Below the pieces are notes generated by a model. The model was not told the origin of the DNA. It saw nothing but the letters and a program-made list of their open reading frames with translations, and searched no databases. Made by a program: the position numbers and the translations under genes. This document shows positions 14,973 through 20,304 of a DNA stretch of 20,304 nt, in pieces; position 1 is the first letter of the stretch, and each line of letters opens with the position of its first letter. Source of the stretch: Kangiellaceae bacterium (lineage in GTDB: Bacteria > Pseudomonadota > Gammaproteobacteria > Enterobacterales > Kangiellaceae); the NCBI GenBank assembly GCA_030148365.1, contig JASBTO010000108.1, positions 1-20,304 on the forward strand, given 5' to 3'.

Positions 14973-17507
14973 CTAAATGCGATAACGAGACAGCCCGTAG
15001 CAGCCCATCAGGACCACAAGCAACCAAGCGAGGGCGCCGCCACCGCCTCCGCTGCCTCCCGTTCCGGCGTCGCCGCCAATTTTCAGGGTCACTGTTGCCG
15101 GCTCGGAATTTTCCAGCCCGTCTTTGGCAATAAAGGTAAAAGTGTCCGTTCCGGTTGCACCCGGATCAGGCAGGTAGTCGAAAGCGCCGGTTGTGCCGTG
15201 AATGGATACGCGGCCTTTCGCAGGAAGGTCAACAATTTCATAACGAATTGTCTGTGAGACGTCTGCATCGGTGGCGATCAGATTACCGTCTGTGTGACCA
15301 AGAATGTTCAGGGTCTGATTCCGGGCAACCGGTAACGAGTTGACTGTGAAGGTAAGGGTCTTCGGCCCGGGATTTACGAGAGTTTCAGCGGCGTCGGCTT
15401 CAAGCTCAACGCTGAACTGATCGCCTCGGGAGGCGGGCTCTCTTGTGTAGATACCCAACCTGCTGCTCTTACTGGTGCCACCAAGCTTTTTTACAAACCC
15501 CTCCATGGTGCAGTAGCCTTGCTTTCCCTCTTCCATTTCGATACCACAATAAGGATAGTAACTGGTGAAGGCTATGTCACCAGATGTACGGAAGACAATC
15601 CTGGGCCTGGCGCTGTCCACCTCGGTATCCCGATTTTTCAGATGTGCTTTAATTCGATAAATATTTTCCAGTTGCGCCGGGGTCACCAGATTTTGTGCCT
15701 GATCAGGCTGGGTTATTATAACTTCGAGATCGACCAAAAACCTGTAGAAGTAACCTCCTCCCGTCCCCATTCCAATCCACAGGTCATTTACTCCGCCCGA
15801 GACGCGGGCGCCAAACCCGTCACCTGAGCGGGGATCAGTCGCCACAATTTTGTTGAGCTGGATCCAGTCGGGGTCAGGATTCCAGCTCGTCAGGGTATCT
15901 TCCCACCTGAACAAGTACACCGCGCCGGAACCCTCTGCGACCCCGGGTGCGCCAATGATAGCGCCTAAAAGGCCCGCGTGATCCAGACGAACACTGGTGC
16001 CAAAGCGGTCACCCTTCTTGCCGTCTTCCGCTCGAAGGACCTTGATTGTTGACGCGTCCTCCGGCGCAGCTTCACGGTAGAAGTAAACCTTTCCTGTACC
16101 AGAGTCCGCGCCCGGAGAGCCAACAATGAAACCCTCGCCTGCTGCGGTAATCGATTGCCCAAAACGGCCGCCCACTTCAGGTTCAGGGGGGGCTGTTATT
16201 GCCACTTCCAGCTGGTAATCCTTGTCGAAAGAATAGACTGCGCCGACTTCATCATTTTTATCAGGCACCCCAGCGACCAACCCGAACCAATTGACGCTAA
16301 AAGCAGACCCGAACAGGTCCCCGGGTGCCCCATCGCTGGCAAACAGACTGTTGCGAAAAGTCCAGAAAGCGTTCCGATTGAACACATCAATTCGCCCGGT
16401 GTCGCCGCCTGCAGCGGGCGCACCGACGAAAAGTTCATCGGAAGTGATCCGGACAGAGGTGCCAAAGCCGTCTGCCTCCCCCGTCGCAGGAGAATCAACC
16501 GTTGCGAGGAGGTTCCAGTTGTCGCTGGTTTCCACGTTTCTGGTAAAAATGTAAACCTTGCCTCTCCCCGGCGCGCCGACCGCGAGAGTATTCTGCTTTA
16601 GTGAAATGCCGTAACCGAACCGGTCCCCGGTTTCCGGTTCCGGTGAGACCAGCTTTGCTACCGGTTGCGGAGTATCTGTGCCCTCCTTTTTATAGATGTA
16701 CACCGCGCCGGCTTCGGCTACTCCGCCTTCTCCAGTCTCAAAGGGTGCGCCAAATACCCGTGTTTTGGAGTAGGGGTCACGTATTGCCCTTGTTCCAAAC
16801 CCTGATCCCGCTTCAACAGGATCAATCCGTTCAAGTTCCATGATCGGATCAACCACCACCGGATACCTGGCGTTTGCCGTATTGACGGTGATGGCAAATC
16901 CCTTATCGCCTGCCTCGAAACGTGCAGGAAGAAAATTGCCGTCCGCGTCAAAAGCCACAAGGCGGGTGTAAGTGAGATGCTCCTCGCCTGCCCGAATCCT
17001 GAATCCGGAATCCGTGACTTCAGGTGCCGTATCTGTGCTGGCCGAAAAATGCAGGCGCACCAGGCTGGTAGTTTCAGAGAGCGGCTCTCGCAGGGTCACC
17101 CCATGCTCCAGGCCGACTGGAGAATTCATTAGCCACTGTTCAATACCTTGACCGTGAGAGTATACGACCAGATTTCCCTCTGCTGCGGGCTCAACAGGGG
17201 CAACCTCATGGCGCGTATCGGCTTCAATTGCCGTCAGGTTCAAGTCCAGTAATGAGCCGGTCTGCGAACTTAACGCGATCCCATCCTGATTCAATGTGGC
17301 GGTCAGGTTTCTACTGGGATTCTCAAAAAGGTAACCGCCCTTTACAGGTCTGGCATGCCACGCATGCGGTTTTGTCAAATTGAGCTCCAGCGCGCGTTCC
17401 AGGTCGGTGCCTGCAGGAATCACAACGCCTGCGAATGGATCGCGGATTTCGGCGCATACGGAGGTAAAGGCGGCGAGGCCAGCGAGTAATGGCAAAAGAC
17501 GTTTCAT
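14973..17507 (-). CDS. Secreted FG-GAP beta-propeller protein with GlyGly-CTERM-like tail
   Basis: The 844-residue product starts with a signal peptide (MKRLLPLLAGLAAFTSVCA, cleavage before EIRD). A beta-rich N-terminal domain (about 20-225) of a type often found in large secreted proteins ends near YPVVVDPIMELE. About seven FG-GAP repeats follow (about 230-590), each with a G-D-x-FG turn and a VGAPG-like strand (for example GDRFGYGISL, EADGFGTSVR, GDRFGTSVRL), as in an integrin-alpha-type propeller. Next is a linker domain with C654 and C666, then a cadherin/Ig-like domain (about 725-810, ending TFTFIAKDGLENSEPATVTL). The C-terminus is a Gly-rich stretch, one hydrophobic helix (ALAWLLVVLMGCYGL) and SRYRI, matching the GlyGly-CTERM sorting signal cleaved by rhombosortase in other gammaproteobacteria. 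GAGGGG lies 5 nt before the ATG at 17507, preferred over the ATG at 17558. A role in surface binding or adhesion is inferred. Confidence 0.85.
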   Translation of the reverse strand: MKRLLPLLAGLAAFTSVCAEIRDPFAGVVIPAGTDLERALELNLTKPHAWHARPVKGGYLFENPSRNLTATLNQDGIALSSQTGSLLDLNLTAIEADTRHEVAPVEPAAEGNLVVYSHGQGIEQWLMNSPVGLEHGVTLREPLSETTSLVRLHFSASTDTAPEVTDSGFRIRAGEEHLTYTRLVAFDADGNFLPARFEAGDKGFAITVNTANARYPVVVDPIMELERIDPVEAGSGFGTRAIRDPYSKTRVFGAPFETGEGGVAEAGAVYIYKKEGTDTPQPVAKLVSPEPETGDRFGYGISLKQNTLAVGAPGRGKVYIFTRNVETSDNWNLLATVDSPATGEADGFGTSVRITSDELFVGAPAAGGDTGRIDVFNRNAFWTFRNSLFASDGAPGDLFGSAFSVNWFGLVAGVPDKNDEVGAVYSFDKDYQLEVAITAPPEPEVGGRFGQSITAAGEGFIVGSPGADSGTGKVYFYREAAPEDASTIKVLRAEDGKKGDRFGTSVRLDHAGLLGAIIGAPGVAEGSGAVYLFRWEDTLTSWNPDPDWIQLNKIVATDPRSGDGFGARVSGGVNDLWIGMGTGGGYFYRFLVDLEVIITQPDQAQNLVTPAQLENIYRIKAHLKNRDTEVDSARPRIVFRTSGDIAFTSYYPYCGIEMEEGKQGYCTMEGFVKKLGGTSKSSRLGIYTREPASRGDQFSVELEADAAETLVNPGPKTLTFTVNSLPVARNQTLNILGHTDGNLIATDADVSQTIRYEIVDLPAKGRVSIHGTTGAFDYLPDPGATGTDTFTFIAKDGLENSEPATVTLKIGGDAGTGGSGGGGGALAWLLVVLMGCYGLSRYRI

Positions 17508-17521
17508 GAATTCCCCTCGGT

Positions 17522-17537
17522 AAGACAGCCCTGTCTT
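17522..17537. repeat. Inverted repeat next to the ribosome site of the FG-GAP protein gene
   Basis: AAGACAG (17522-17528) and CTGTCTT (17531-17537) form a perfect 7-bp inverted repeat with a 2-bp centre, 3 bp upstream of the GAGGGG ribosome site. It could be an operator or a 5' UTR hairpin. The 202-bp gap also has a TTGACA further upstream on the minus strand (complement near 17595-17600), but its -10 partner is poor, so no promoter is called. Confidence 0.4.
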
Positions 17538-17663
17538 GTTATGTCTGCCTGTCGGCATTTTTCAGCCAGTCTTAGTACTCCGGATGCCTGTGTCAAGGCA
17601 GATGCAATAAAACTCCAATTGCATGCTTGCCTGAGATTCACATAATCCGCAGCTTCCTCGCAC

Positions 17664-17688
17664 AAAAAACCCCGGCGAGCCGGGGTTT
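17664..17688 (-). terminator. Rho-independent terminator of the 578-residue protein gene
   Basis: On the minus strand, AAACCCCGG pairs with CCGGGGTTT (17667-17675 with 17680-17688, 4-nt loop) and runs into six T residues (A tract 17664-17669). It lies about 20 bp after the stop at 17710. T residues also follow on the plus strand, so it could act in both directions. Confidence 0.9.
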
Positions 17689-17709
17689 CTGATTTTTTGG
17701 CGGGAGGTA

Positions 17710-19446
17710 TTACTCCGCCATTTGCACATCCATGGTGTTGACCACGCCGTCGTCAGTGACGTCCAGGCTGGAGTTGTAGATACCCTTCATGTCTTGCATG
17801 CGCTCGAGCAGGCGGCGATCTTCGTCGTCGATAGAGCCGTAGGGCATGGCATTCACCAGATCAGCCAACATGCCAAAGTACTTGCCGGCATTCATGGAAA
17901 ACGCCATCAGGCCATTGGCTTCGGGATCTGTTTTCGTGGCAAATGCAGCCAGATGGGCAGCAGATTCGGGACCCACGAACAGGATCAGGTTATGGCCTCG
18001 CTGGGCCGCCTTGATATCCAGCTCCGGGGCCAGTGGCATCGGCAGACTGACCGGCTCACCACCATCTTCGATGGCGAGCTCCGCGAGGCCCGGCTGCATC
18101 ATTGCCATCACGGACAGCAGCGCCTGGGGATCTTCCGCCGTGATTGTGACCATCATATCGGCGGCGGTTACTTCAGGCGCGGCGCCGGGGCCGGCATCTT
18201 CCATTTGTAAATTAATCAGGCCCGCAGCGATGCCTTTGACGCCGGCCATCATGCCGGTCATGGCGCCGAGCATGGCGGGATTGGATTCTTTGGCGGACGC
18301 CTGCATGGCAATCAGCGGCTCACACTGATAAGTCGCCTGGGTAAACTTGCGCCAGGTTCGGGTCAGGTAAGGCGCAATGGCATCCATGTCCAGACCCAGG
18401 CCTAAGCTGATGGCGAAGTCATCGCCCAGTATGGCGCCCGGGATATGGCCCCGAATCTTCGCGAGGTCCTGCAACAGCTCCGGATTGCGGCCTTCCAGTA
18501 TCAAAGATCCTTCCATGCCTTCATCGTCAATCCGGGTGTTGCCGGCTACCAGGCGAGGCCAGTGGCCGGCGAGCTGCGTGAGATCTCCGTGACAGGCGTC
18601 ATTCTGCACTGAAGCAAAAGGATTGTCGGAATCATGATGGTTGATAAGGGCCGACAACATCTGGCCAAAGCCGTTGCTCTCCGGCCGGGTAATGCCTTTG
18701 GCGATGGAGACATGATCAATGTAGGTCAGGCTGCTGGCCAGAAAATCGTACTTTTTGACCAGCGCAGGCAAGGTTTCGGTATCGGCCAGACTGGAATCGG
18801 GCTTGACCGCTCCCAGTGCCGGCGCCAAATCGACGCTGTCGGCAAGGGGGGTGTCGAGTGTCAGCACCGCATAACCGTCATGCTGGGCAACAACGAGACG
18901 ATAGCTCTCGGCTTCCGCTTCATCGGAAAGCCGGTAAGCCCGGAAACTGACGCCCTGGATTGCTGAGCGATCAGGGTTGATGTCGTGCTTGTCTTCGATG
19001 CCATCGAGCAAGCCGATAAAGACCTCCGGATCGGCCAGGGCCACCCGCATCACCGGCAGGGTGCCGACGCCGTAGACGGCGGCATTCAGGGGATCGGCAA
19101 TACCAAAGTGCTGGGTCAACATGCGGGGATCCGTCAACGCGCCCATGTATTCGCCATACAGAGCGGTCAGCAGTTTCACGCCATCGGGAGCGGTTTCTTC
19201 AACTTCCAGCCCGGACTCCAGCATCAGGTCGGCGCTGGAGAACATGCCGTATTGCTGCATCATCAGAATGTTTTGCTCAATTGACACCGGTTCCAGCGAG
19301 CCGCTGAAAAAGATCGTGTCGGCCGGCACAAAAGCGAGCAACCGGTTGTCGGCCGGCTCGCCGGTGCCACTGTCGCTTTTACTGAAATACCAGGCTGCAG
19401 GCCCTGCCACGAGCAACAGCAAGACTACCAATGCAAGTTTTTTCAT
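17710..19446 (-). CDS. Membrane-anchored periplasmic protein of unknown function (DUF3352-like at best)
   Basis: I do not recognise this 578-residue protein with confidence. It begins with an uncleaved-looking signal anchor (MKKLALVVLLLLVAGPAAWYF), a short Ser/Gly/Asp linker, then a large soluble domain starting LLAFVPADTIFFSGSLEPV. That opening, plus later segments where predicted strands and helices alternate and loss-of-function-like motifs are absent, recalls DUF3352-type proteins, but the match is by impression only. A methionine- and glycine-rich helical stretch (AMLGAMTGMMAGVKGIAAGL) lies near residue 395. The soluble part has exactly two cysteines, C285 and C375, which could form a disulfide. 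The C-terminus is acidic (VTDDGVVNTMDVQMAE). GGGGAAG precedes the ATG. The gene has its own strong terminator and is 145 bp from the next gene upstream, so it is probably monocistronic. Confidence 0.75.
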   Translation of the reverse strand: MKKLALVVLLLLVAGPAAWYFSKSDSGTGEPADNRLLAFVPADTIFFSGSLEPVSIEQNILMMQQYGMFSSADLMLESGLEVEETAPDGVKLLTALYGEYMGALTDPRMLTQHFGIADPLNAAVYGVGTLPVMRVALADPEVFIGLLDGIEDKHDINPDRSAIQGVSFRAYRLSDEAEAESYRLVVAQHDGYAVLTLDTPLADSVDLAPALGAVKPDSSLADTETLPALVKKYDFLASSLTYIDHVSIAKGITRPESNGFGQMLSALINHHDSDNPFASVQNDACHGDLTQLAGHWPRLVAGNTRIDDEGMEGSLILEGRNPELLQDLAKIRGHIPGAILGDDFAISLGLGLDMDAIAPYLTRTWRKFTQATYQCEPLIAMQASAKESNPAMLGAMTGMMAGVKGIAAGLINLQMEDAGPGAAPEVTAADMMVTITAEDPQALLSVMAMMQPGLAELAIEDGGEPVSLPMPLAPELDIKAAQRGHNLILFVGPESAAHLAAFATKTDPEANGLMAFSMNAGKYFGMLADLVNAMPYGSIDDEDRRLLERMQDMKGIYNSSLDVTDDGVVNTMDVQMAE

Positions 19447-19591
19447 TATCTTCCCCGGAAATTAAAAATTTATGGACGCATACTACCGCAATGATTTTTT
19501 ATTAGTACCCCCTTCAGGCACAACGACCGGGAAAATGACCAGCTTACGGGGAGATTTGCTTGCACCCGGCGTTGTACCGGCTCCACAGATC

Positions 19592-19939
19592 TTACGCGCC
19601 CTGCAAACAATCCAACCCGTCCAGGGCCATGTGGATGAGCAGGCCGAGCCCGATCAGATGCAGGGCAAGCAGGCGACCCGGCTCTCGTAGAGGTTTTTGT
19701 TTGCGGACCAGTAGCGGTAGTACTGTAAGGAATACATAGACCAGAATCGCCGGCAGTGTGTGCAGCGGGTGGAAGCCAATGGAACAGCGTTCCGGATCAT
19801 AGACGGGACTGGCGAGCAAATGATCGAGGTCGACCAGCATGGTCGCGACCATGATCAACAAGGCAAACTTCCAATGCCTCGGGTACACAATAATGGCAAT
19901 CATGAAGGGCACGACGAAATGGGCGGCGATGTGAAACAT
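19592..19939 (-). CDS. DUF6122-like small integral membrane protein
   Basis: The 115-residue product has about four hydrophobic segments. It has a histidine-rich start (MFHIAAHFVVPF), the motif MLVDLDHLLASPVYDPERCSIGFHPLH, and a final LLIHMALDGLDCL. The D-x-DH and H-x-LH patterns are typical of DUF6122 and are reminiscent of YdjM-type membrane-bound metal-dependent hydrolases, where Asp and His bind metal. No reaction is established. Two cysteines are present (in ERCS and LDCL). The ribosome site is weak: GGAG lies about 12 nt from the ATG. It lies 118 bp downstream of the truncated membrane protein gene, on the same strand. Confidence 0.8.
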   Translation of the reverse strand: MFHIAAHFVVPFMIAIIVYPRHWKFALLIMVATMLVDLDHLLASPVYDPERCSIGFHPLHTLPAILVYVFLTVLPLLVRKQKPLREPGRLLALHLIGLGLLIHMALDGLDCLQGA

Positions 19940-20057
19940 GCGTGTTGGCTTCTCCGTCTGTATATGCGATTTGCGGCTGTCTCTATCACGTCGTGTCGGG
20001 GTGGGGACGATGGATTATTTCTTGCTCATCGGGCAAGGCTTCAGGTACGACGAACCG

Positions 20058-20304
20058 TCAGGACTCTTCCGTAATAAAAAGTACATTCCGGATCAGCTCG
20101 CGGCTGTCGGACCGGCCGCCGAGTGACCCCGCCAGGATCCCGATGGCCGCGAGAAACATGCTCAGTTTGAAATGATCCAGGGTGCTCGTGGCGGGATCTA
20201 CGGAGGGCCAGACGGTCATCAAGGCTTCCGGGAAGACGGTCACGATTGCCACATACATCAGACCACCAAAAAACAGGAACATCAGGACCAGGGTCAGCGA
20301 TAGA
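20058..20304 (-). CDS. C-terminal part of an unrecognised membrane protein, truncated at window edge
   Basis: The frame is open from the right edge of the window to the TGA at 20058-20060, giving 81 complete visible codons. The ATG at 20282 is probably internal, because the residues before it (LSLTLVL) are hydrophobic and continue the same helix. Two membrane segments are visible (around LVLMFLFFGGLMYVAIVTVF and LSMFLAAIGILAGSLGG), joined by a soluble loop with WPSVDPATSTLDHF, and a short charged tail ends FITEES. I do not recognise the family. Confidence 0.55.
   Translation of the reverse strand, partial: LSLTLVLMFLFFGGLMYVAIVTVFPEALMTVWPSVDPATSTLDHFKLSMFLAAIGILAGSLGGRSDSRELIRNVLFITEES

Noticed and set aside
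17451..17507. Lipoprotein reading of the FG-GAP protein (cysteine at the end of the signal peptide)
   Set aside because: The residue before the cysteine is Val (TSVC), which breaks the lipobox rule, and VCA before EIRD is a good signal peptidase I site.
1..20304. CRISPR arrays, insertion sequences, prophage genes, tRNA or rRNA genes
   Set aside because: No regularly spaced repeats, transposase or integrase motifs, or tRNA/rRNA-like sequences were seen; all sizeable coding frames are accounted for by the listed genes.

Overview
The window looks like chromosomal core DNA from a gammaproteobacterium of moderately high GC. The F1Fo ATP synthase operon has the proteobacterial order atpI-B-E-F-H-A-G-D-C and is followed by glmU and glmS, as in Escherichia coli and Pseudomonas. 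The subunit sequences (for example the NIYRYTLAGTEVS stretch of beta and the SLRLFGNMYAGE stretch of subunit a) are gammaproteobacterial. I cannot name the genus. All genes except the first lie on the minus strand.

Layout from left to right: (1) the 3' part of a plus-strand DUF885 metallopeptidase-like gene (1-1353) ending at a strong terminator; (2) two minus-strand exported proteins, a DUF2884/YggN-like periplasmic protein (1408-2181) and a class C beta-lactamase-fold serine hydrolase lipoprotein (2429-3502); (3) a likely glmU-glmS-dsbA transcription unit (7559 down to 3714) ending at a terminator at 3664-3692; (4) the complete atp operon (14608 down to 7653), with a well-formed sigma70-type promoter at 14685-14713 and a terminator at 7597-7622; (5) a 364-bp non-coding region (14609-14972) holding that promoter, several GC-rich hairpins and a repeated octamer; (6) an 844-residue secreted FG-GAP propeller protein with a GlyGly-CTERM-like tail (14973-17507); (7) a 578-residue membrane-anchored protein of unknown function (17710-19446) ending at a strong terminator; (8) a DUF6122-like small membrane protein (19592-19939) and the C-terminal part of another membrane protein that runs off the right edge.

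Functionally, the centre of the window couples energy generation (ATP synthase) to amino-sugar precursor synthesis (GlmS makes glucosamine-6-phosphate, GlmU makes UDP-GlcNAc). DsbA, the periplasmic thiol oxidase, is appended to this unit. The flanking genes are mostly cell-envelope or exported proteins, and several carry exactly two cysteines in the exported part.

Most of the window is conserved and ordinary, and I found no convincing undescribed system. The points most worth a second look are the control region upstream of atpI, the surface protein sitting where rsmG/mnmG or parAB often lie, a cysteine pair in the periplasmic N-terminus of ATP synthase subunit a, and the placement of dsbA behind glmS.
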